From NCBI RefSeq assembly GCF_019063845.1, contig NZ_CP077683.1, positions 1,736,001 to 1,800,000 of the forward strand: a DNA stretch of 64,000 nucleotides, in the 5' to 3' direction. The position numbers and the translations under genes were made by a program. Numbering within the stretch: the stretch's first letter is position 1; every line of letters begins with the position of its first letter. The notes below the pieces were generated by a model. It worked only from the letters and a program-made list of their open reading frames with translations. It searched no databases and had not been told where the DNA came from. Origin of the DNA: Geomonas subterranea. GTDB lineage: Bacteria; Desulfobacterota; Desulfuromonadia; Geobacterales; Geobacteraceae. Positions 37,027 to 45,329 of this stretch are shown here, piece by piece.

Positions 37027-38868
37027 TTAATACAACCCGTGCAGCGGCCCGCCCGGCGCCGCCAGCTGGTCCACCCTTTTCTCCACCGCCGGGTCTTCGA
37101 TCAGCGGCGGCGCGTGGTGCGGCTTGATCCGCGCGTCGATGATCAGGGGGCCGCGGCACCCCCACTGCTTGCAGACGGTGCTCGCGCCGACTCCGTAGAT
37201 GTCCGCGGCGGGGTCCGACCGGGTGAAGGTGACCCAGAGGAAGTTGTTCAGCTCCGCCGCCGTGAAGCGGCTGTCATCGCAGACGACGATGAGCGGGAAA
37301 GCCTCCAGCCCCTCCACACCTTCAAGCTCCGCGCAAAGGGCTTCCATCTGCACGTCCGGCTCCCCCTTCAGGGTGCGGCAGGCAGGCCCCTGCACGGCGA
37401 CGACGCCGGGAAGGCACAGGGCCGGCTCCGAGAAGCCGGGGGCGAGTCTCAGGCCAGGGGGGAGCTCGGTCCCGAGCGAGCGCCGCTTCTCCCCAATCGC
37501 CGCGAACACCACCTTGGAGCCGCTGTTCAGGCCGGACCCGGAGTAGTCCAGGGTGTCCATGGTGGTGGCGGTCTGGAAATGGAGGTCGCGGCGCAGGTCG
37601 ATCCGCTCCAGGACGTGCCCGAGAAACGCCGGGATGTCGTGGATGTCGAGCCTCGGCGCGTCCTCGTGGGCCGCGATCATCAGATACTTGGCCAGTGAGA
37701 GCTGCCCCTGCCCCAGCACCGCGTTGGCGATGGTGAGAAGCTCCTGGGGGGTGCGCCGCTCCCCGTACGGGACGTAGCGCTCGCTCCCCATGGCGAAGAG
37801 AAGGGGATGCACCCCCGCCGCGTCCACGGCGTGCACCGCCTTCACCCCGGGGATCACGGTGGGGATCAGCGGCCCGGTGAGCTCGTGGATGAAGGCGCCG
37901 AAGGAGGTGTCCTCCTGCGGCGGGCGCCCCACTGTCGTGAAGGGCCAGATGGCGCCGTCGCGGTGGAAGACCTCCTCCACCTTCAGCACCGGGAAGTGGT
38001 GCGCCAGGCTGTAGTAACCGAAGTGGTCCCCGAAGGGCCCCTCGGGAAGGGTCTTGGTGGGGTCGATGACGCCGGTGATGCAGAAGTCGGCCTGGGCCGG
38101 CATCGGGAGCTTCCCCTCACGCCGCACCATCTCGATGCGGTGCCCGGCCAGAAGCCCCGCGAAGGAGAGCTCGGGCATCCCCTCCGGGAGAGGCATCACG
38201 GCGGCCACGGTCATCGAGGGGGCACCCCCGACGAAGATGTTGACCCGGAACGGCTCCCCCTTCGCGATCGCCTCGGCATGATGGAACCCGATGCCGCGAT
38301 GGATCTGGTAGTGGAGCCCTATCTCCTCGTTCTCGCGGTACTCCCCGCCGGAGAGCTGGACCCGGTACATCCCCAGGTTCGAATGGCGCAGCCCCGGCTG
38401 CAACGCGCTCTCGGAGTAGACCTGCGGCAGGGTGATGAAGGCGCCGCCGTCATCGGGCCACGACTTCAACTGGGGGAGTTTGTCGATGCTGGTGCGGTTG
38501 GCGAGGATGGGGCCGTCGCTCACGTTCTTGGGTAGCAGGTGCCACGCCGCGGGAACGGCACCCGCGAGTGTCGCGGGCTCGCGCAGCGCGCAGCGGGGGT
38601 CGACCTTGAGCTTCACCAGGCGCTCCACCGCCTTCAGGGTGTCGCGAAAGATGTACCTGGTCCGCTCCAGGGTTCCGAACAGGTTGCCCAGCATGGGGAA
38701 GGAACTCCCCTCGACCCTCGTGAAGAGGAGGGCCGGACCTCCCGCCTGGTACACCCGTCGCTGAATGGAACCGATCTCCAGTTCCGACGAAACTTCGCAG
38801 TCGATCCTCACCAGGGCGCCGGTGCGCTCCAGGTCCGCCACGCAAGATGCAAGGTCTTTATATCCCAA
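37027..38868 (-). CDS. UbiD-family decarboxylase
   Basis: 613 residues. Characteristic UbiD segments are the N-terminal VRIDCEVSSELEIGSIQRRV, the GMYRVQLSGGEYRENEEIGL region, then HRGIGFHHAEAIAKGEP and EGPFGDHFGYYSLAHHFPVL, which line the prenylated-FMN pocket. UbiD enzymes (de)carboxylate aromatic or unsaturated acids and need prFMN from a UbiX, which is not visible here. In a menaquinone-using anaerobe a role in quinone synthesis is plausible, but aromatic metabolism is equally possible, so I give no symbol. Confidence 0.9.
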   Translation of the reverse strand: MGYKDLASCVADLERTGALVRIDCEVSSELEIGSIQRRVYQAGGPALLFTRVEGSSFPMLGNLFGTLERTRYIFRDTLKAVERLVKLKVDPRCALREPATLAGAVPAAWHLLPKNVSDGPILANRTSIDKLPQLKSWPDDGGAFITLPQVYSESALQPGLRHSNLGMYRVQLSGGEYRENEEIGLHYQIHRGIGFHHAEAIAKGEPFRVNIFVGGAPSMTVAAVMPLPEGMPELSFAGLLAGHRIEMVRREGKLPMPAQADFCITGVIDPTKTLPEGPFGDHFGYYSLAHHFPVLKVEEVFHRDGAIWPFTTVGRPPQEDTSFGAFIHELTGPLIPTVIPGVKAVHAVDAAGVHPLLFAMGSERYVPYGERRTPQELLTIANAVLGQGQLSLAKYLMIAAHEDAPRLDIHDIPAFLGHVLERIDLRRDLHFQTATTMDTLDYSGSGLNSGSKVVFAAIGEKRRSLGTELPPGLRLAPGFSEPALCLPGVVAVQGPACRTLKGEPDVQMEALCAELEGVEGLEAFPLIVVCDDSRFTAAELNNFLWVTFTRSDPAADIYGVGASTVCKQWGCRGPLIIDARIKPHHAPPLIEDPAVEKRVDQLAAPGGPLHGLY

Positions 38869-39019
38869 CCAATTCCTCCACCGCTTTCGAGCCTTATTGC
38901 CGCATTATCTTTTAATGCACCCCCGCAACCAAGTCAATATAAAAGACCCCCGTCCCGGGCGCCTCAAAGCAACGCTGTTCGCCACCGCCGTTTTGTGCTA
39001 ACCTGCTGCCCTGATTGCC

Positions 39020-41551
39020 ATGCGGGGGAGCCTCTTGCCACGTTTCACCATCTTCAAAAAGATCCTGGTCATCACGCTGCTGCTTTCCCTGCTGCCGCTT
39101 TTGGTCTCGTCCGCCATCCTCCTGCTCAACCTGCAGTCGACCAGCGCCAGGCTCTCCACCGAGATCAGCCAGTCCGACGACAGGCAGGCGGTCGAGTCAC
39201 TGCAGATGAAGGCGCGGGACCTGGCGGAAAACATCAAGGACTTCCTGCACCAGTGCGAGTCCGACCTCCTCTTTCTCTCCCGCTCGCCCCTCTCCCGCTC
39301 CGCGCTGCTCGACTTCTACCAGACCCGGCTTTCCGAGGTGTGGCAGCGCGGCGCCAGTTCCACCGCGGCTCAGGGGACGCACGAGTTTCTCCCCGTCTAC
39401 CGCTCCATCGCCCTCATCGACAAGAACGGCAGGGAGCAGGTGGTGATCCGCAACGGCCGCTTCCTCGCCAGGGACCAGCTTGCCGACGTCTCCAACCCCG
39501 CCAACACCGAGTTCAAGAGCGAGACCTACTTCCACAAGGTGCGCGCCCTGAAGCCCGGGGAGATCTACGTCTCCCACCTGACCGGGTTTCACGTCGGCAA
39601 GCAGGAGCAGCTGGCAGGCGCACCCGACCCGGAGAGCGCCTACGACGGCAGGATGTACCAGGGAGTGATCCGCTTCGGGGCGCCGCTGTTCGACGCCAAG
39701 GGGGCCTTCAACGGGATGGTGCTCCTCTCCCTGGATCACCGGCACCTGATGGAGTTCACCCAGCACATCGACCCGGGCAGGAACGCATCTTCGCTCTTTC
39801 CTTCCTACCAAAGCGGCAACTACGCCTTCCTCTTCGACGACGAGGGGTGGATCATCACCCATCCCAAGTTCTGGGACATCCGGGGCGTCGACCCCGCAGG
39901 GAAGCTGGTCCCCCCCTACAACGCCCGATCCACCAAGGCGGAGATCGACAGCGGCCGCATCCCTTTCAACCTCGACCACGCCGGCTTCGTCCATCCGGGG
40001 TATCCGAAGGTCTCGGCCGCCGTGCGCGCGAAGCAGGAGGGGTACGTCGACATCACCAACGTCGGCGGCGCCAAGAAGATCATGGCCTTCGCCCCCATAT
40101 TCTATGACACCGGGGAGTACGCCAGGTACGGCGTCTTCGGAGGAGTCACCATCGGGTTCCAGGTGGACCGCTTCCACGAGGCCGCGCGCAAGGGGGGGCG
40201 GCTCATCGCCAGGCAGCTCGGGGAGCACCGCAGAACCAGCGGGGTGATCATCCTCCTGACCGCCCTCGTCTCCGCGCTCTCGGCGTGGCTGCTGTCCCGT
40301 GGCATCAGCATCCCGCTCAGGCAACTCACCCAGAGCGCCGGCAAGCTCGCGGCGGGCGACAGCGCCGCGCGCGTCGCGGTCAACTCCGCCGACGAGATCG
40401 GGGTCCTGGCGCAGACCTTCAACACCATGGCCGACGAGTTGGACCGCCGCAAGATGAGCCTTCTGGCCACGCTCGACGAACTGAGAAAGTCGCGTCGCGA
40501 GATCCTTGACGAGCGCAACTTCAAGGCGAGCGTCCTCGAGAGCATTTCCAGCGGCATCGTCACCTTTTCACCCGAAGGGTTCCTCACCTCCATCAACCGG
40601 ACCGGCAGGCTCTTTCTCGGAGACCACGTCACCGAGGGGATGCATTTCCGCGAGGTGTTCCAGGGGTGGGGGGTCCTCGGCGACCGCATCGCCCACGTCT
40701 TCGCCAGCAACTCCGGCTACGGCCGGGAAACCTTCCGCTTCGACCATGCCCCGGGCAAGACCCACTTCGACGTCGGCTTCTTCCCCATCGGGCACGACTC
40801 CGAGCACGGGCTCACCATCACCCTGCGCAACGAGACCGAGCGGGAGAACCTGCACGAGGAGATGATGCGTCTTGACCGGCTCGCCTCGCTTGGAAAACTC
40901 TCCGCCGGGATCGCGCACGAGGTGAGAAACCCGCTCACGGGGATCTCGCTTCTTCTGGACGACCTGCACGACCAGGCGGCCTCCAACAGCGCAGACAAGG
41001 AACTGATCAAGAAGGCACTGGCGGAGATCGAGCGGGTGGAGAAGCTGGTCAACGCGCTTTTGAACTATTCCTCGCCGGTGCGCGCGGAGTTCCGGGAGTG
41101 CGACCTGAACCGGCTGGTCAACGACACCGTGCTGCTGCTGCGTCGCCCCTGCGAAAAACAACAGGTACAGCTCCTGCTGGACGAAGGCGAAGTCCCTCCG
41201 TTCAGGCTCGACCCGGAGAAGATCAAGCAGGCGGTATTGAACATAATAAAGAACGCGCAGCAGGCGCTCCCTCGAGGGGGACGCATCGAGGTGCGCACCG
41301 CGGTGCGCGACCGTCACGCCGTAATAGAGATTAGCGACGACGGCCCCGGTATCGCCACGGAGGATCTCCCCCTGATCTTCGAGCCTTTCTTCACCAGGAA
41401 AGGAGCCGGCACCGGGCTCGGCCTCTCCATCACCCAGCGCATCATCGAGGAACACCAGGGAAGGGTCCGTGTAGAGAGCGCGCCGGGCAAGGGCACCCGC
41501 TTCACCGTGGAACTGCCACTTGGCGGGCAAGGAAAAGCTGAACGGCCGTGA
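39020..41551 (+). CDS. Cache-HAMP-PAS sensor histidine kinase (DctB-like position)
   Basis: 843 residues. Helix 1 (about 14-38), a long periplasmic double-Cache sensor (about 40-400), helix 2 (about 405-430), HAMP, a PAS domain (about 500-605), HisKA with phospho-acceptor in AGIAHEVRNPLTGISLLLDD and HATPase with N box VLNIIKNAQQALP and ISDDGPGIA. It should phosphorylate the NtrC-type regulator downstream, as DctB does DctD. ATG 39020 has no ribosome site; TTG 39035 has GGGGGAG and may be the real start. Divergent from the UbiD gene. Confidence 0.93.
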   Translation: MRGSLLPRFTIFKKILVITLLLSLLPLLVSSAILLLNLQSTSARLSTEISQSDDRQAVESLQMKARDLAENIKDFLHQCESDLLFLSRSPLSRSALLDFYQTRLSEVWQRGASSTAAQGTHEFLPVYRSIALIDKNGREQVVIRNGRFLARDQLADVSNPANTEFKSETYFHKVRALKPGEIYVSHLTGFHVGKQEQLAGAPDPESAYDGRMYQGVIRFGAPLFDAKGAFNGMVLLSLDHRHLMEFTQHIDPGRNASSLFPSYQSGNYAFLFDDEGWIITHPKFWDIRGVDPAGKLVPPYNARSTKAEIDSGRIPFNLDHAGFVHPGYPKVSAAVRAKQEGYVDITNVGGAKKIMAFAPIFYDTGEYARYGVFGGVTIGFQVDRFHEAARKGGRLIARQLGEHRRTSGVIILLTALVSALSAWLLSRGISIPLRQLTQSAGKLAAGDSAARVAVNSADEIGVLAQTFNTMADELDRRKMSLLATLDELRKSRREILDERNFKASVLESISSGIVTFSPEGFLTSINRTGRLFLGDHVTEGMHFREVFQGWGVLGDRIAHVFASNSGYGRETFRFDHAPGKTHFDVGFFPIGHDSEHGLTITLRNETERENLHEEMMRLDRLASLGKLSAGIAHEVRNPLTGISLLLDDLHDQAASNSADKELIKKALAEIERVEKLVNALLNYSSPVRAEFRECDLNRLVNDTVLLLRRPCEKQQVQLLLDEGEVPPFRLDPEKIKQAVLNIIKNAQQALPRGGRIEVRTAVRDRHAVIEISDDGPGIATEDLPLIFEPFFTRKGAGTGLGLSITQRIIEEHQGRVRVESAPGKGTRFTVELPLGGQGKAERP

Positions 41552-41554
41552 CCG

Positions 41555-41640
41555 TCCCAGCCCCTCTCCCTCTGGGAGAGGGTGCCCGAAGGGCGGGTGA
41601 GGGCTACCGGCTCCCCTTCCCCCTCGCGGAGGGGGAGTGA
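41555..41640. repeat. CTCTCCC/GGGAGAG repeat modules between kinase and regulator
   Basis: CAGCCCCTCTCCCTCTGGGA at about 41559, a GGCGGGTGAGGGC segment and a shorter CCTTCCCCCTCGCGGAGGGG copy fill most of the 139-base gap. Same dispersed family. Confidence 0.75.
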
Positions 41641-41690
41641 ATCTTGACGGATGTGCGTAACGTCACAGTGGTCACGATATAAAGGAACCC

Positions 41691-43064
41691 ATGGAAAAGA
41701 TACTGATCATAGACGACGAGTCCTTCATCTGCGAAAACGTGCAGCGCATCCTCTCCAGTGAGGGGTTCGATGTCCTGGCCGCCAGCTCGGGACAGCAGGC
41801 CCGCGACGTGGTCTCAGCAGAGGAGATCGACCTCGCCCTTCTGGACCTGAACCTCGGCACCGAGGACGGCATCGACGTGCTGAAAAGCCTGAAGGAGATC
41901 GACCCGGAGCTCCTGGTGATCATCATCACCGGCTACGGCTCGGTGGAAACCGCGGTGGAATCCCTCAAGCTAGGCGCCTTCCACTACATGAAAAAACCGT
42001 TCAAGGCCGACGCGCTCCGGCTCATCGTGAAGCTCGCCCTGAAGACGCAGACCCTGAAGCGGGAGGTGAGAAAGCTGAGGCGCGGCGACGGTTCGCTGCC
42101 GGGCTCCTCCCCCATCATCGGCAAAAGCGAGGCCTTCAACGAGGTGGTGGCCCAGGTGCGCGAGATCGCGCGCATGTCGTCGACGGTGCTGATAACCGGC
42201 GAGTCCGGCACAGGCAAGGAACTCGTGGCCCGCGCCATCCACGACCTCTCCGACCGTAAAGACGCCTCCTTCGTCGCCATCAACTGCGCCTCCATTCCCG
42301 CCACCCTCCTGGAAAGCGAACTATTCGGACACGAGAAAGGGTCCTTCACCGGGGCCGGCGCGAGAAAGAAGGGCCTCTTCGAAGAAGCCCACCACGGCAC
42401 CATCTTCCTCGACGAGATCGGGGAGATGGATATGGCCATGCAGGCGAAACTGTTGCGGGTGCTGCAGGAGAAGAGCATCCGCAGGGTCGGTGCGGTCAAG
42501 GACATCGACATCGACGTCCGCGTGGTCGCGGCAACGAATCGGGACCTCATGCAGCGCATCGCCGAGAAGAGCTTCCGGGAGGACCTCTTCTACCGTCTGA
42601 ACGTGTTCCCGATCCACATCCCCCCCTTGCGGGAACGGACCGCCGACATCGCGGCACTCGCCAGTTACTTCCTGGACGACTTCAGCCGTTCCTTCGGGCG
42701 CCAGTTCCGTGACGTGTCACCCGAAGCCCAACGGCTCATGGCGCAGTACGCCTGGCCCGGCAACGTGAGGGAGCTCAGGAATGTGATCGAGCGCATTTGC
42801 ATCATGCGCAGCGGCCCCACCCTCCTGCCTGAGCATCTGCCGTTGGAGATCAGGAGCGGCAGCGGCGACGCGCCCGCACCCGGCGGGGCCGGCGCCATAG
42901 CGGTCCCGGATGGGCTGGGGCTGGAAGAGGCGATCTGCAGCATCGAGAAGTCGCTCATCGAACAGGCGCTGCAAAAGAGCGGAGGGAACGTGCTGCAGAC
43001 GGCCGCGAACCTCAAGATCCCGCGCGGCACACTGCGCTACAAGATGGACAAGTACGGCCTCTAG
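41691..43064 (+). CDS. NtrC-family sigma-54-dependent response regulator (DctD-like position)
   Basis: 457 residues: receiver (about 1-120, ILIIDDESF and LLDLNLG with the phospho-acceptor Asp, KKPF), sigma-54 AAA+ domain (about 143-380; Walker A TGESGTGKELVARAIH, the sigma-54 contact loop GSFTGAGARKKG, Walker B TIFLDEIGEM, WPGNVRELRN) and Fis-type HTH (about 415-457). It is a full activator able to open sigma-54 promoters. A consensus sigma-54 site and two phased inverted repeats lie 264-377 bases downstream of this gene, ahead of dctP, which indicates the target. Confidence 0.95.
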   Translation: MEKILIIDDESFICENVQRILSSEGFDVLAASSGQQARDVVSAEEIDLALLDLNLGTEDGIDVLKSLKEIDPELLVIIITGYGSVETAVESLKLGAFHYMKKPFKADALRLIVKLALKTQTLKREVRKLRRGDGSLPGSSPIIGKSEAFNEVVAQVREIARMSSTVLITGESGTGKELVARAIHDLSDRKDASFVAINCASIPATLLESELFGHEKGSFTGAGARKKGLFEEAHHGTIFLDEIGEMDMAMQAKLLRVLQEKSIRRVGAVKDIDIDVRVVAATNRDLMQRIAEKSFREDLFYRLNVFPIHIPPLRERTADIAALASYFLDDFSRSFGRQFRDVSPEAQRLMAQYAWPGNVRELRNVIERICIMRSGPTLLPEHLPLEIRSGSGDAPAPGGAGAIAVPDGLGLEEAICSIEKSLIEQALQKSGGNVLQTAANLKIPRGTLRYKMDKYGL

Positions 43065-43137
43065 AAATCCGTGTCCGTTGGCGATCGCCGCCCCCCGGCG
43101 GCAGTCGCCACTCTCGCCCCTCTCTTCTCGCGCCGCC

Positions 43138-43191
43138 CATCACTCCCATCACTCCCATCACTCCCATCACTCCCATCACTCCCATCACTGC
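43138..43191. repeat. 9-bp tandem repeat CATCACTCC x6
   Basis: Five exact copies starting at 43138, 43147, 43156, 43165 and 43174, and a sixth ending in G. Located 75 bases after the regulator gene and about 140 bases upstream of the dctP enhancer dyads. Being a multiple of three it gives spurious repetitive reading frames on both strands. Confidence 0.93.
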
Positions 43192-43327
43192 CCCCTCAAA
43201 ATACAACAAGGAATGCTACGTCACCCCCTGTGCCCCCTCAAAAACCGCCCCAATTAGCTCCCCCCAATGGCCTCACCGCGGTGCCGTTTGCCTTCGAACC
43301 TCCTTCTAATCTTCGCCTCGCCCCTTC

Positions 43328-43372
43328 CGCTGGCAGATATCCGCCAGCGCGGTGGCGAATTTCAGCCACCGC
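43328..43372. promoter_or_regulatory. Two phased inverted repeats: candidate enhancer sites for the NtrC-type regulator
   Basis: CGCTGGC-N8-GCCAGCG (43328-43349) and GCGGTGGC-N8-GCCACCGC (43349-43372) are both perfect dyads with the same 8-base centre and the shared core GC(T/G)GGC / GCC(A/C)GC. Their centres are 22 bases apart, two helical turns. They lie about 90-110 bases before a sigma-54 promoter, the usual place for enhancer sites. Confidence 0.78.
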
Positions 43373-43440
43373 AGAATGTTTCAACCATTATTCTGCAACA
43401 GCACCAAACGGCAAAACGGCAACTTGCGCGAGCGAACACG

Positions 43441-43456
43441 TGGCACCGCTGTTGCA
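43441..43456 (+). promoter_or_regulatory. Sigma-54 promoter of the dctPQM operon
   Basis: TGGCACCGCTGTTGCA matches the -24/-12 consensus exactly (TGGCAC, five bases, TTGC). It is 113 bases before the dctP ATG and downstream of two enhancer-like dyads and a NtrC-family gene. The remainder of the 43065-43568 gap shows nothing else. Confidence 0.88.
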
Positions 43457-43568
43457 ACAGAACAATGTATCGTAAACGCGCGCACCCTAACGCCGCGGCA
43501 GCACAGAGCGCAACAGCTAATTAAACATCACTTACAACCGCAGCAACCAACTCAAGGAGGAGTACCGT

Positions 43569-44579
43569 ATGAACCTGAAAGCCTGTTTGAAAAGTCTGGT
43601 CATGGCCGCAGCCCTTGCCCTGCCGATGGCCGCATTTGCTGCACCCGCACCCATCGTGATCAAGTTCAGCCACGTCGTCGCGCAGCACACCCCCAAGGGG
43701 CAGGCTGCCGACTACTTCAAGAAACTGGCCGAGGAGCGCACCAAGGGGCGCGTCAAGGTCGAGGTCTACCCGAACAGCCAGCTCTACAAGGACAAGGAAG
43801 AGATGGAGGCGCTGCAGCTGGGCGCGGTGCAGATGCTGGCGCCATCCCTCGCCAAGTTCGCACCGCTGGGCGTCAAAGAGTTCGAGGTCTTCGACCTCCC
43901 CTTCATCTTCGACAACTACCAGGAACTGCACAAGGTTACCCAAGGGCCTGTTGGCGCCAAACTCCTGAAGAAACTTGAGCCCAAAGGGATCCTCGGCCTC
44001 GCCTACTGGGACAACGGCTTCAAGGTCATGAGCGCCAACAAGCCGATTAAGAACGTCGCCGACTTCAGGGGCCAGAAGATGCGCATCCAGTCCTCCAAGG
44101 TGCTCGATTCCGAGATGCGCTCGGTCGGGGCCATCCCGCAGGTGCTCGCCTTCTCCGAGGTGTACCAGGCGCTGCAGACCGGCGTCGTCGACGGCACGGA
44201 GAATCCCCCCTCCAACCTCTACACCCAGAAGATGCACGAGGTGCAGAAATACGTCACCCTCTCCGACCACGGCTACCTCGGCTACGCGTGCATCGTGAAC
44301 AAGAAGTTCTGGCAGGGGCTGCCGGCCGACATCCGCACCATCCTGGAAGGGTGCATGAAGGACGCCACCAAGTACGCCAACGACGTCGCCAAGAAGGACA
44401 ACGACGAGGCCCTTGCCGCCGTCAAGAAGTCCGGCCGCAGCCAGCTGATTTCCCTGACCCCGCAGGAGCGCACCGCCTGGAAGAAGGCGATGGACAAGGC
44501 CCACAAGGATAACATGGGTCGCATCGGCGCCGACATCGTCAAGGAAGTCTACGCGGCCACCGGCTACAACGCCAACTAA
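43569..44579 (+). CDS. dctP: TRAP transporter substrate-binding protein DctP
   Basis: 336 residues with signal peptide (MAAALALPMAAFAAPAP). DctP-family signatures: FSHVVAQHTPKGQAADYF, VYPNSQLYKDKEEMEALQLG, the ligand-contact FRGQKMRIQSSKVLDSEM region and YQALQTGVVDGTENPPSN. It captures organic acids in the periplasm; the arginine in KMRIQ is the usual carboxylate ligand. Strong ribosome site AAGGAGGAG. Controlled by the sigma-54 promoter at 43441 in all likelihood. The ligand is probably a C4-dicarboxylate, but this is not proven by sequence. Confidence 0.95.
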   Translation: MNLKACLKSLVMAAALALPMAAFAAPAPIVIKFSHVVAQHTPKGQAADYFKKLAEERTKGRVKVEVYPNSQLYKDKEEMEALQLGAVQMLAPSLAKFAPLGVKEFEVFDLPFIFDNYQELHKVTQGPVGAKLLKKLEPKGILGLAYWDNGFKVMSANKPIKNVADFRGQKMRIQSSKVLDSEMRSVGAIPQVLAFSEVYQALQTGVVDGTENPPSNLYTQKMHEVQKYVTLSDHGYLGYACIVNKKFWQGLPADIRTILEGCMKDATKYANDVAKKDNDEALAAVKKSGRSQLISLTPQERTAWKKAMDKAHKDNMGRIGADIVKEVYAATGYNAN

Positions 44580-44600
44580 CCTCGACTTACCTGTGCGTCC

Positions 44601-44626
44601 CGGCCGCCGCGCACGCGCGGCGGCCG
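44601..44626 (+). promoter_or_regulatory. Strong intercistronic hairpin between dctP and dctQ
   Basis: CGGCCGCCGCGC and GCGCGGCGGCCG form a perfect 12-bp stem with a 2-base gap, followed by GTTTAAA. It is 21 bases after dctP. It may stabilise the dctP message or act as a partial terminator so that binding protein exceeds permease, a common pattern in binding-protein operons. Confidence 0.72.
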
Positions 44627-44654
44627 TTTAAACGAGTTCCAGGAGAAGCCCATC

Positions 44655-45329
44655 ATGATGAAGTATCTTGACCATCTTGAGGAAATAATCATCACCTTCC
44701 TCATCGCCGCCGCCACGGTGATCATCGCCCTGGCCGTCGGCCATCGCTATCTGTCCGGCCTGCCCATCCCGGCACTGCAGGACTGGCTGCTGACCATTAA
44801 CATGAGTTGGGCGCAGGAACTCTGCATCTACATGTTCGTCTGGATGGCCAAGTTCGGCGCCGCCTACGGCGTCAGAAGCGGCATCCACGTCGGCGTCGAC
44901 GTCCTCGTCACCCGCCTCCCCGATTCCTGGCGCAAGGTGACCGTGGTCCTCGCCATCCTGGGGGGCGCACTCTTCACCGGCCTGATCGGCACGCTGGGCG
45001 CCAAGTTCGTCTGGGAGAACGGCATGCACTACGCCGTCTTCAACAAGCTCGGCATGAACGTGGCGGAACTTATCGAAGGACCGATCACCCCTGACCTCGA
45101 GTGGCCGACCTGGATCATCTATTCGGCCGTTCCGCTCGGGTCATACCTCATGTGCTTCCGCTTCCTCCAGGTCGGCTTCGCCTTCCTGCGCACCGGGGAA
45201 CTGCCGCGCCACGACCACACCCACGTCGACGGCATCGACGAGATCGGCACGCTCGATTCCACCGAGGCCCTGGAGGAGTACGAGCAGCACAAGTTCAACC
45301 ACAAGGATGCGCAGGGGGGTGTGAAATGA
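44655..45329 (+). CDS. dctQ: TRAP transporter small permease DctQ
   Basis: 224 residues with four membrane helices and a SWAQELCIYMFVWMAKFGAA segment, the typical DctQ helix 2 signature (WxxExxxxxFxWxxxxG). It carries an extra charged, His-rich C-terminal tail (about 185-224). It forms the membrane complex with DctM. Its stop overlaps the dctM start (ATGA). Confidence 0.93.
   Translation: MMKYLDHLEEIIITFLIAAATVIIALAVGHRYLSGLPIPALQDWLLTINMSWAQELCIYMFVWMAKFGAAYGVRSGIHVGVDVLVTRLPDSWRKVTVVLAILGGALFTGLIGTLGAKFVWENGMHYAVFNKLGMNVAELIEGPITPDLEWPTWIIYSAVPLGSYLMCFRFLQVGFAFLRTGELPRHDHTHVDGIDEIGTLDSTEALEEYEQHKFNHKDAQGGVK

Noticed and set aside
43012-43209. Small protein with repeated MGV
   Set aside because: It is only a translation of the 9-bp tandem repeat in a non-coding gap.
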